Source: Micromussa lordhowensis (lineage: Eukaryota; Cnidaria; Anthozoa; Scleractinia; Lobophylliidae). From it: DNA of 64,000 bases. The DNA is taken from positions 890,201-954,200 of the forward strand of contig OZ026609.1 in the NCBI GenBank assembly GCA_964020085.1, read 5' to 3'. Both the position numbers and the translations under genes were made by a program. Of the stretch, positions 22,831 to 33,300 are shown piece by piece. Positions within the stretch are counted from its first letter, which is position 1; every line of letters starts with the position of its first letter. Under the pieces are notes generated by a model that ran no database searches, was not told the origin of the DNA, and saw nothing but the letters and a program-made list of their open reading frames with translations.

Positions 22831-24292
22831 TTAATTAATCTTTAGCTGGCTCCTCAAGTGGAGACAATTAGTCGAAAAATACAATAAATAGATAGGTCAC
22901 CATTCTCGCTAAAGAGGTATGACGGGCCAATCTTACCCCATTTATGCCTAATCATGCCCATTATTTCGTCAGTTCACGTTACATCATTGCGGTAACTGAA
23001 AGCAAAGGTCTTAAGGCAAAAAATCTTAATAGGTCGAAAATATCGGGCGCATGGAACAATGTCATATATAATTTATAGCAAAATCGCACAAAAAACAACA
23101 CTGACTCAAAACGTTTCTCGAATCGTTGTTTTGGAGGTCATAATTCGCATCCTCGCGTATCGGCCGTTTTGTGCACTCTTTTAGCTGTATATCGTTTTTC
23201 CTTCCGAACAACGTTTTTCTTAATTTTTTTAACTTAAAGAGGAGAAATCGTCTTTGGAATTGAATTATTTAATCGTAACTGAACTGACAATGAAATTTAT
23301 AAAGAGTACGATTATCCCTTCGTCCCTTTTTTATGCATTTTGAAACTTTATCCAAGCTGTACACACAACCGTTAAAACAATGTTTACCCATGATTTTGAA
23401 TAAAAGTTACCTCGGTTAATTATTCGTAAAATAATATTTAACTAATTGTGGATTCACAGCTGGTAGAGCTTTTATATACTTGCTTTCTTACAGGGTGTTT
23501 TCTAAAAGAACTTAATCCATTCTTGGTACTGACTGTCTTCTTTTTGTGCCTTATGGCTAAGTAAGGTGTTGATTTTCGTAACATAGCTACAATGTATCGT
23601 GCTAAGATATTCTGCTTGTCAAGAATGTATTGGTTTTTGTCAAACGTTAACGCCTACTTCTGTCAAAGAGTGATAAGTAAAAGTATTATCAATTGATTGA
23701 AATAAATTTCAAAATCAGTTTGTACAGCTTCAATATAAGCTAATATAGCTGAAGATTAATTATATTTTTTTCAGTTACGTTTCACTGAGACTATCTTTGG
23801 TAAAAACGTTAACTTCGGCATAAGCGAGGTAAGCGAATTTTGATATTTTTTTTTCGTTAACGGATGTTTCAAAAAAACGTAACTTGCTTCTTTATTTCCT
23901 CTTCTTAATTTGGACGTGTTTCACTGAATTTATTCGGCTTGGAAACGGCGACAAAACTGAGTTGATAACTGAACCTTAGTCTTGTCGATAAAGTCTATTC
24001 GTTTTTTAGTAGAGGTTTTTTAGGGCAATGTTAAACATTTTCCATTCCTCTGAGAATCAATTCATGACCACCTCAATTTACTTTCCCCTGATGTATAGCC
24101 GGCTACTATGAGCTAAACGTTTCCATCACCAAGAGTTTCATTTGCTTTGTAAAGTGTTGAAAAACAAACAGTAACCCTAAGAATTACTTTATAACTTCCA
24201 TCCGCACTACATACGGAGACAATAGAAATGTTAACCAAAGCACTGTAAGTTCTTTTATTTGAATACTCGTGCACTATCTATAGGCGGATTCA

Positions 24293-24324
<32 letters not shown>

Positions 24325-25343
24325 TGCATACGGCTTTGCGTATAGAAGGAAACATGTTAGATATGAATTGACTTCAGGCAGCTAAAGAACTAGTAAAACT
24401 TAGTACATGGTGAAATTTTTAGCTCTTTGGGTGTAATATTCAAGGAGAAATTGTCTTTCAAAAACTGCAAAATTTCTGGGTGGCAAAGGCGCTAATGAGC
24501 TCATACATTCTTTGTTAAATTTTGAGTTTTTAAACCCGTGTTGCACAAAAAGTATTCAATACATCAGGCCCATATTCACTGGCAGAGTTAATCGTACTAT
24601 GACCTTTCAATATTCAGAACTGATTTATTTGTAGCTCCATCAGAAACTGAATTGCTTATGCTAATGAGGCAAATATTGTAAACAAGGATTCCCCTATAGA
24701 GTTTAGATCACAAAAGCTGCATGGGGTAATTGCGATCACTGGCGCTAAGTGTATACGTGGCGCTCTCATGTTAATGTAAATGAGTATGTATGTTGGTAAG
24801 TGTGCTATTACTAATGTTTGAAGTAATATTTCACACCCGAAATACCGTGTCTGACCACATTTCTAAACAAAAAAGGTTAAAGAAATGTATGAACTGGAAT
24901 TTCCAGAGGGGTGGGGAAGTCTTTCCAAACAACGAGAAGAGAGTTGAAAATACTACGCACAGCGGAGTATTTTTGACGAACTTCGAGGTGTTTGGAAAGG
25001 TGGTTAAACATGGTCTTGAGTGTTTGATATATCTTCTCAATCGAAACTAAAACTGAAGATAAAACAAAGGAATAAAACGTAAAAATCGATGCTAATTAAG
25101 ATCAGATATTTCCTCTGTTTAAGCTTGATAAATTTCTAGTGAGTCTGAGAACATGTTGAAATGTTCTCTTGATGATAACGTGCCTTAGAAAAGGCCAAAA
25201 ATGTCGGGTGAAATTGCCACAACCATTAGATCAAGGTTTTATATCTAATAAACACTGGACAGTTTGTTAAACTTACAATGAGATGTGTCGTGATAAGAAA
25301 ACTGAACTAATTTATATCTTTACTTCAATTCTTATTTTTTCAG
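22831..25343. other. Upstream region of the secreted-peptide gene, mostly featureless
   Basis: No coding gene is supported. A possible 5' UTR exon is 23775-23828, between TTTTTTTCAG and GAG/GTAAGCG; it is inferred from splice sites only. Confidence 0.35.
24880..25160 (+). repeat. Dispersed repeat C, copy 1
   Basis: This stretch shares blocks such as AGAGTTGAAAATAC, CGCAGCGGAGTA and GAAACTAAAAC with 38335-38600 and, more weakly in its right part, with 63715-63850. Its nature is unknown. Confidence 0.55.
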
Positions 25344-25479
25344 CTATTGCGACCCTCCATCATAAAGAATGTCTGCAAAAGGAATTTTTGTCTTCGTTTC
25401 TTTTTGTTTCATTACCGTTGCCTTTGGCAAACCTCAAAACCAGGTAATTATGATAATTATGTCACATAATTATCACAAA

Positions 25480-25870
25480 CATTGCAGAGTTTAAGAAACC
25501 AAGACGGCGACGGCGACGCCGAGGACGACGTCGATTAAAAACGAATTTAATTTATAATTCACCTACGAATCTTGAATCTTGAACTCTTGAATCATTTAGT
25601 TTATTTCTCACTGTCAAAACTTTCTCAAGACTGAGTATGCAACGCAGCGTTAAATTCGAAATAGAAATTTAAAAAATTAGTCGTCGTGGTTCACGTTCTC
25701 CAGACAACGCAAAATTTGGTCATTTCACGTTGTTGTTTTGCAAAACATGGCTAAGAAATGCACCAAGTATTATAACGCACGCGCACAGCTATTGTTCTGC
25801 AAAATAAACCTATTGCTTAGCAACGTTGCCGTTCGGCGCCCTGCGCATGCACGCAAATTCACACACACCA
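25480..25870 (+). repeat. Dispersed repeat D, copy 1
   Basis: Shares CCTACGAATCT, GTTCACGTTCT and ACGTTGTTGTTTTG, in the same order, with 46330-46600 and 54844-55114. A GGCGACGCCGAGGACGACG run starts it. It lies in the intron of the secreted-peptide gene. Confidence 0.5.
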
Positions 25871-25936
25871 CGTCACGAAGTTGTTGAGAAGAGGATTTAG
25901 ATTAAGTTTTGAACGACTAGTAGATTTATACTAAAA

Positions 25937-26039
25937 CAATTAGATTATTCGCTCTCGATTCCTATCACGGGATAGTTGACTCGGGCTGCGCCCTCGTCAA
26001 CTATCACGCGATAGAAATCTTGAGCTCATAATCTAATTG
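25937..26039. repeat. Palindrome family A, locus 2
   Basis: It starts CAATTAGATTATTC after ACTAAAA and ends ATAATCTAATTG before TTAAATA. The stem TATCACGGGATAGTTGAC pairs with its complement around GGGCTGCGCCC. The stem is unrelated to that of locus 1. Confidence 0.8.
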
Positions 26040-26041
26040 TT

Positions 26042-26062
26042 AAATAGAAACACGAGTGAAAG

Positions 26063-26093
<31 letters not shown>

Positions 26094-26400
26094 GAGCCGC
26101 AGGCGAGTGTTTCCACAGCTTTATCGAGTTCTCCCAAACTTTCACGAGTGTTTCTATAACTCGATAGGAACACGGAGAACATGTTTTCCATGCATTTCTT
26201 TTAGAAAATACCGCGAAGAAGAAAAAGAAAAACAACTTGTTTACTGCGATCATAAAAATGTAAATTCTCTTTGTTCGCGCCATCATTACGTCAACAGCTC
26301 GTGGTAGCTCTGTGTTTCTATCGAGTTATAGAAACACGGTTTTAAACCAATCAGCGTGCGTATTTGCTTTGGGTTATTTTCTAAATTCTGATAATTAAAA
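26042..26400. mobile_element. Palindromic element, GAAACAC/TTGGGAGAA family, copy 2
   Basis: The core 26045-26155 is a near-perfect palindrome with ends TAGAAACACGAGTG and CACGAGTGTTTCTA and inner GTTTGGGAGAAC. Right of it are further partial copies (GGAACACGGAGAACATG, TATAGAAACACGG, CCAATCAGCGTGCG) matching the mirror image of 13310-13380. Confidence 0.65.
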
Positions 26401-27142
26401 AGCAGTGTATTTAATACCGGAGAAGGGACCGGGACACTCTTGGTATTAAACTTTAAATTGTAGATACCTTGTGCAGCGCGTATATGACCGGTTTGGTCTG
26501 AGAGAGGCCTAGAGAATATCAAAGGAATTTAAAGTACTTCTCAAAAGCTACCATAGATGGAAACCACTGATTCCTGATGCATGAAGCATGTGTGTTTACT
26601 ACGCAGACAATTTAACGTGACAACGACTTGATAGAGTCCAAACTGACAGCCAGGAATTTAAGCCATGGAGAGCTGTTTCGACCTGGTTGGGTCTCGTCAC
26701 CAGGGTGTAGTAGCAAAATGAAATAAAGCAACCAGATCTGAGGCCAATTGGTTACTAAATGCACACGGTAATGACCTGAGACGAAACTCAAATCAAATGT
26801 TTGCGGATTGGTCAACGCCACATGCAAAACAATTGACTGTAGACAATATGTAACATCCAGTACATCGAGTCGTTGTCGTTGACTACTTTTAAATCTGTGA
26901 ATTACTGGAGGGTATCAAATATCGCGGTATATTTTGGTCTGAGATAGGCCGGCAACCGCGCCTCGCCCCTCTCACCAAAGTTTTCGGGGAGAATTGCTCG
27001 CCGGGTGTTGAATTTAGTTTGTCAAATCCTTTCCGTCCTAACGAATCGCTGCGAACTCGAACTATTTTCACGTGTGAATAATGAAAACGAGGCCGACTAC
27101 GATAATCAGTTGTAGCCATTGACACATATGTTCGTCTTTCAG
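26401..27142. other. Intron remainder of the secreted-peptide gene
   Basis: No gene seen. Two TTTGGTCTGAGA(G/T)AGGCC stretches (near 26492 and 26933) with TGGTATTAAA or GTATCAAAT nearby suggest another diverged repeat pair. Confidence 0.35.
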
Positions 27143-27219
27143 GATTTGTCGGGTGTTACTAGAAGAAAGAAGAAAGAGGTGGAACATCACCAGCCCTACG
27201 GTGGCCTGGAAGGGACATC

Positions 27220-27405
27220 GACTTTTTTTTTTATCCGCGACTTTTTCTTTTATCGGCGACTCTTTTTTTTTATCCGCGACTTTTTCTTTTATCGGCGACT
27301 CTTTTTTTTTTATCGGCGACTTTTTTTTTTATCGGCGACTTTTTTTTATCGGCGACTTTTTTCTTTAATCCGCGCTGTTTCGTCCGCGGTTTTTTTTTTG
27401 CCGTG
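27220..27405 (+). repeat. Left-arm tandem array of the foldback element
   Basis: About nine units of (T)nATCCGCGAC or (T)nATCGGCGAC, 16-20 bp each. Repetitive ORFs here are artefacts. Confidence 0.9.
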
Positions 27406-27463
27406 TGCCGTGTGCGTTAAGACTGCGGGCTCACGTACACTGAAAAGCAGGCCTGCAGGCAAT

Positions 27464-27523
27464 ATGGCAGCAGCAATGGCGGGCGAAGACAGGGAAGAGA
27501 AGGAACAGGACTCCATCAGAAAG
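27464..27523 (+). other. Exon-like start codon and splice donor in the left arm
   Basis: ATG 27464 opens 20 codons (MAAAMAGEDREEKEQDSIRK) that end exactly at AAAG/GTAAAT. The same 60 bases occur in reverse at 28223-28164. This looks like a captured first coding exon of an unknown gene; each arm points it towards the centre. Confidence 0.4.
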
Positions 27524-28163
27524 GTAAATATGTTATCTTATTTCTGGTATCAGTTCACAGGAAAAAAGGTATCGAAACATCTCATGAGTAACCAGCTCGA
27601 AAGGTATACACAATACATATGACTGGGAGCTAGTAGGGAAATACGGTTACCCGGGTCGGGCTCATCCCAGGGCTCATCTGATGAGGTCACTGAGTCCCAA
27701 CTGGGATAACAGCTGGCCCTTTTCCTTTGATTTTCTTCATTCAAAGAAGGATTCATATAAGAATCCAAGAAAGTACTGAAAATGTAAGCTCTTTGAAATA
27801 ACCAAGTCGAAGTTTTAATTCATGCTGTCAAAACATTATATCGAATTACTTTTCACACGCAGTTTAAATTAAAACTTCGACTTGGTTATTTCAAAGGGCT
27901 TACATTTTCAGTACTTTCTTGGATTCTTATATGAAAACTTCTTTGAATGAAGAAAATCAAAAGAAAAAAGCCAGCTGTTATCCCAGTTGGGACTCAGTGA
28001 CCTCATCAGATGAGCCCTGGGATGAGCCCGACCCGGGCAACCGTATTTCCCTACTAGCTCCCAGTCGTATCTATTTTGTATACCTTTCGAGCTGGTTACT
28101 CATGAGATGTTTCGATACCTTTTTTCCTGTGAACTGATACCAGAAATAAGATAACATATTTAC

Positions 28164-28223
28164 CTTTCTGATGGAGTCCTGTTCCTTCTCTTCCCTGTCT
28201 TCGCCCGCCATTGCTGCTGCCAT
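28164..28223 (-). other. Exon-like start codon and splice donor in the right arm
   Basis: Mirror copy of 27464-27523 on the minus strand, with the same ATG and donor. Confidence 0.4.
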
Positions 28224-28289
28224 ATTGCCTGCAGGCCTGCTTTTCAGTGTACGTGAGCCCGCAGTCTTAACGCACACGGCACACGGCAA

Positions 28290-28782
28290 AAAAAAAACCG
28301 CGGACGAAACAGCGCGGATTAAAGAAAAAAGTCGCGGATAAAAAAAATGTTGCCGATAAAAAAAAAAGTCGCCGATAAAAAAAAAAATCGCGGATTAAAA
28401 AAAAGTCGCGGATAAAAAAAAAAGTGGCGGATAAAAAAAAAGTCGCGGATAAAAAAAAGTCGCGGATAAAAAAAAAGTCGCGGATAAAAAAAAAAGTCGC
28501 GGATAAAAAAAAAAGTCGCGGATAAAAAAAAAGTCGCGGATAAAAAAAAAGTCGCGGATAAAAAAAAAGTCGCGGATAAAAAAAAAAGTCGCGGATAAAA
28601 AAAAAAGTCGCGGATAAAAAAAAAGTCGCGGATAAAAAAGAAGTCGCGGATAAAAAAAAAAGTCGCGGATAAAAAAAAAGTCGCGGAAAAAAAAAGATGC
28701 GGATAAAAAAAAAGGCGCGGATAAAAAAAAAAAAAGATGCGGATAAAAAAAAAAAAATCGCGGATAAAAAAAAAAGTCGATG
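28290..28782 (+). repeat. Right-arm tandem array of the foldback element
   Basis: About 28 units of GTCGCGGATA(A)n. The array is roughly 2.5 times longer than in the left arm, so the arms have changed copy number independently. The Phe/Arg-rich ORFs are artefacts. Confidence 0.9.
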
Positions 28783-28844
28783 TCCCTTCCAGGCCACCGT
28801 ACCAGCCAATGGGCTTGTCGAGATTTTTGTTTCGCCAACATTAA

Positions 28845-29074
28845 TAAAATATCGCATAGAAATAAAAGGTTTTTCAATGATAAATCCAGTGTTTTTTATT
28901 CATTGCTTTCTCCGGATCAAAACGTTAATCACGGAATTATTGTGAAAAACATCTAAACATCCAAACGTCTAAAAGCAGGGACACCGTTTTAGCTCTGGCC
29001 CTGTGGGAGACTGGTTATACTATTAAGGGGTCTGTGTTACGATAGTGCGCGTGTGCGACTTTAATTGTCACAAG
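28845..29074. other. Probable 3' UTR and downstream of the peptide gene
   Basis: AATAAA at 28843 and other A-rich stretches; no gene seen. Confidence 0.35.
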
Positions 29075-29309
29075 CCATTCTCGTCCCTAGAGGCCGCGCT
29101 CCTTTTGGTCAGCACCAAGAATCGCGACCTCTGGGCCGAGTCCAACACCGGAAGTCCCCGATTCACGGACTTCCAATCAAATCTGACAAATCTGATTGGC
29201 TGAGAATACGAAACGAGTAGTCTGGGCATGCTCAGAAAATCGGGTCAGGCCAGAGGTCGCGATTCTTGGTGCTGACCAAAAGGAGCGCGGCCTCTGGGGA
29301 CGAAAATGG
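29075..29309. mobile_element. MITE with 60-bp inverted arms
   Basis: The left arm (29075-29134) contains AGAGGCCGCGCTCCTTTTGG and CAAGAATCGCGACCTC; the right arm (29250-29309) is its near-perfect complement. The central part is about 115 bp. Confidence 0.8.
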
Positions 29310-30399
29310 TCAAGTCCACTGTTGAGGAAGTTTACAAGAACGGGGGCCGATTTTGTCCGGCTTAATCCTACTTACATCTAATAACTATATATCCCCGGAG
29401 GGGTGTCCCAGTGGCCATTCCCCTTGGTTGATCAGTCTCTAAATTCTCTGCACCTTTTTATAGGGGCAAATCTCATGACTGGTCTACACTATGTGAAGTC
29501 TTAACAGATGATCACAATTGCACTTCTCAACAACTGCTCTTTAATGAATATTTAGAATACAGGTATGATATTAAAAAATGAAACTTCAATCAGTTCGTAC
29601 AATAATCCTGATAATAACAATGGAAAGATGAACATAACTGGTTTGAGTGGCCGTGTAAACGGGATAAACAAAGGATTAGACAGGTTGGGATTTCAGAATG
29701 TGGCCTTTGGCCTTATTAACTGATTTTCGCATAAGAAAATGTATGGGCGTTTCGCCGAAAAAAAAAGCCGCCGTATAACGGGGTGACCGTACCGCCGGGT
29801 TCCAGTGTAATTGGAATCCAGGACTCGTTTCTCATAAACAAAACAAATCTACAAACAATTTACTTCAGACTAAAATGAAAACTTTATTTATAACGAAGTT
29901 AAGCTCACAAAACTGAGATAAGCGAACGCTATCAACGTTTTGGTCCTCATAACTTCAACAGTCAAAAATATAGATAACATTGTAGATATGTCATGCTTAA
30001 AATATAAAAGCCTTATTCAAGTCCCTGGAGTTTCTCAGACGGATTTGATGGCTGTTGTAATCGAGAAGAAGAAAAGTTAGATAAGGTTTTGGCTTCACTC
30101 GTCCTAAGGACTTAATTCAAGGTAAAGCTATTTGAAATTCAACACTATGTACACAATTTTTTCTCTAAAAAAGTATATACGCATGGCATGCACTCGGCCA
30201 GAAGTAGTTTTTTTAAACTGCGATTTGTAACATGGGTTAATATATATAAAAAGTGGTTATATAAAAAATAGAACGTAAAAAAATAAAAATGCGCAAATAT
30301 AAGTTTCAGTTTTAAACTGAACAGTTACGCAGCGACTTGTCTTCATAACCTCCGAAATTACGTCCGTGTTTTAAACATTTGTCCCGTTCTCCATCATTA
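29310..30399. other. Intergenic region downstream of TauE/SafE gene 1
   Basis: No gene supported. Part of the AT-rich right half is presumably the 3' UTR of the minus-strand gene that ends at 30400. Confidence 0.4.
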
Positions 30400-33300
30400 T
30401 TACAACTGGCTTGAAACATTGTTTGCAGAGGAAAATCCAACATTAAGTTTTCCTAGATCAAGATCGCGAGCTGTTTGATCAGTTTTGTGATTTTGTTCGT
30501 GGTTTTCTTTTCCTCTGGCGTTCCCATTAACCTGCGTTTGAGGCAATTGTTCTTTTTCTTCTTCGATTCCCTCCATGATTTTATGACCGGCGTAAGTGAC
30601 GAGACCGAAGAAGACAAACCCGAAAGCCATGATGCCTACGGATGCTCCAATCAATGCGTTGGTCAGCGGTACAATCGCGTAAGCACTGATTAGCGCCACA
30701 GTATCCAAGACATAAATGAGGCCAGCCAGAATTTGTCGATGGAAGTGGCTTCCGATCACAGAACCGAGAGGGGCGCCTAACACAACAATCGGGACACAAA
30801 CTGCAAGGTAGTAGTAAGCATCTGCGCTGATTGCCTGTTGCATGACTTGGCGCCAGTAAAAACCAACAACGGTGTTTCCCGCCATCAAGACGACAGAAGT
30901 GGGTGTGGCCGTTTTTTCGCTGACTCGGAAGAGAAGTGTGAGGATACTGAAGCTGCAGATGTCCACGCCACTTCCGGCGATAGCAGAGAAGATTCCGCCT
31001 ATGAATCCAGTCAGCAAAAGGACGATCATCTTCCAGAGCTTGAAGTCTGGGATGACTTTGAATGTCTTGCGCTTGTGGTAAAGATTTAATAGGAACAGGG
31101 CGAAAGCGAAAGAGAACCAAACGCATACAAAACCAATTTTCTTCTGGGGTGGAGTGAGGTTAGGATCTATAAATTCTAGACCAATGGCCATACCGACGAT
31201 AGCTCCAATCGAACAGAATATTATGGAGTGCCATTCAAGCTGCACGCGCATCCAAAAGATGGTGAAAGCCGCTGCTGTCATACCGCAAGATTGAATCATC
31301 AATGAGAAGTCACGTGCTATTGCTGGTGCTATGCCAAAAGCGAGGGTCATGACGGGAAATGCAACCGCGCCTCCACCTTCACTGGTCATTCCTATGACAA
31401 AATTAATTAAATAAATAAATTAGATAGCGCCAGGCTTCGATTTTTCAGGCTGGATAATGTTACTCCCTGAACAAATCACTATTCAGTAGATAATGTGGTT
31501 TGACTATTGACTAAGTGGTGGTTTTCTTAGCGTTATCTACCCAATCCTCGAAATAAATGCGCTCTAGATCTGACGCAACTTCCTAAATTTTTTCCAATGC
31601 GCGCTGACCATGTTCGACAAGCTTACTTCCCCTTTCTGCCCCTTAATTACTCCCTGAAATCGGGGGGAGTGCTGCCATAAAGATTCTTGTACTGCCCTAA
31701 CTCAACTGATTGCTATAAAACAACAATTTTTTTCACCTGCAATCATAGAGCCAAAAATCATTGTTATGGAGATGAAATATCTGTCAGGAAACAAGCCCCA
31801 GAAGCTGTACTCAATAGCACTGGTCCACCACAATACTTGGTAGAAGATAAAAGGAATGGCCACGCCCAGCAGGCGGCGGTGTTTTACGATGAGCCTCTCA
31901 TGCCACGGAGCATTCGGGTCCAGTTTCTCAAGAGCCTGGGTCTGAGTGGCGTTTAAAGTCTGACCTGAAAAGCAAAGGAACATCGTTATAATCTACTTCA
32001 ATGTATAGTAATTATTGTAATTTACTGACATATAATTTATAGGCACGATAATTTATTCAATAAATTATCAAGTTCCATATTTTGAAGTGCATTATTGCAA
32101 TATGAAAAGCAATGCATATTCCTGATTGCGTCATCGTTTTTATTATTTCATTAGCTGAAGAGCAAACGTTTCTGTGTTAAGTCCAACTAAAAAATTGCAT
32201 CGCATCTGGCGCGGCCAATCTCAGCATTCGTAAATAAATGATAAACGCTGTGGACCAATCATAATTAGAAGTCGAAATTAATTTGAAAGCCTGGCCCTGA
32301 TTGGTTAAAAACAGTTGGTCCATTCGTAATCACTTTCAAACGAAAGATAAGGAACCACAAATTATTATCCTTCAAAGCCGTAACAGAAGATAAAGGTTCT
32401 CGGAAATATCTCGTAGCATTGCAGAACTTTCGCGGAGCTCGTAGGATGTTTCTCTGAGCTTTTTCAATGTCTCCTCCCAACCCCTAAGCGATAGAGTTCC
32501 TGAGATGTCCTTTGCCTGGTTATCGTAGTGTCCATAAGTGATTTTAGACACTTAATTACCTTCTAAGAAGTACTTCTTCAGCCATTCCATTGGAGTCCGT
32601 TTTTTCTTCTTCTCTACTTTTGCATTTACACCGTTGTTCTGAAACAGGCAACCAAGCAAAAAAATCAGTGTGTACAAACTCCGGTTTCTCTTTCTATTAT
32701 CCATATATTGTCACGCAGAAGGGTGACGAGAACATAGGAAATCATCAACTACGTAACAATTTATTCATGCTTTAGCTTAGATCATCACTTTGTGGTGCAC
32801 GGGTGAAGTTTGGAGAGCACAAAGGAAGCGTAAGAGTTGCTCAAGGGAGAATCGAGCGAGCGTCTCAGAGCAGGGATTGTTTCGCGCGCTCGCTGACCCA
32901 AACAAGAGAGCCCGCGAGGAGGCTTTGGGAGAGCCAAAGAGAGCTTTCTTTATATGTCTATTTGAATCCATGAGGTACAGGTTTTTTTAAACAACATTTT
33001 TATTGAACAGTTTTTAATTTTTATCATTTTTTCATTGTAGTTCGTAAAGGTATTTTTCAAAGCGCATTTTATGATTTAAATGAAATTTGCGTATCTCTGT
33101 CGTTACTTTTCGAGAGCATCTCTAACTACTTGAGTGCTCTCCAAACCTCTTAAGTACTCTAGTACAACATAACTCGATGCACAGCTTAAAGTATGAATCA
33201 ATTGTTTCATAGCATTGTCCATGGAAGTGGAGGGGAGTAGACGGCTACTCACTGTGAGAAAAATGTTCTCTGGCAAAACGAAGTTATTATAATTTTGTTC

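Larger units (their letters stand above)
27198..28800. mobile_element. Foldback element: 1.6-kb near-palindrome with tandem repeats in the arms
   Basis: The outer ends ACGGTGGCCTGGAAGGGACA and its complement (ending CCGT at 28800) start inverted arms that stay matched to a centre near 27835. Each arm has an outer T/A-rich tandem array and an inner unique part of about 400 bp. The element is flanked by ACCAGCC at 27189 and 28801. Over nine bases the flanks read ACCAGCCCT and ACCAGCCAA (7 of 9 equal), which would fit the 9-bp target duplications of MULE/foldback elements. No transposase is present. Confidence 0.85.
25369..28844 (+). pseudogene. Putative small secreted peptide gene, second coding exon split by a foldback element
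   Basis: Exon 1 coding part is 25369-25443 (25 codons, phase 0, donor CAG/GTAATT). It begins MSAKGIFVFVSFCFITVAFG, a clear signal peptide with a likely cleavage after Gly20. A splice acceptor (TTTTTTCAG, ending 25343) precedes it, so a 5' UTR intron is likely. A phase-0 acceptor CTTTCAG ends at 27142. The exon that follows is rich in Arg/Lys (TRRKKKEVEHH) and is interrupted at about 27195 by the element 27198-28800. The same frame resumes at 28803 (ATG GGC TTG ..) and stops at 28842-28844, directly followed by an AATAAA signal at 28843. Without the element the product would be about 54 aa with no cysteines. No family is recognised. The presence of the element probably disables this copy. Confidence 0.5.

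Noticed and set aside
27550..28137. 72-aa ORFs pointing outward in both foldback arms
   Set aside because: They use non-ATG starts, overlap the opposite exon-like start, and match each other only because the arms are inverted copies.
28267..28877. 196-aa and 160-aa Phe/Arg-rich ORFs on the minus strand
   Set aside because: They are translations of the GTCGCGGATA(A)n array of the foldback element.
30475..31126. ORFs opposite or out of frame in the TauE/SafE exons
   Set aside because: Shadow frames of a well-supported membrane protein.
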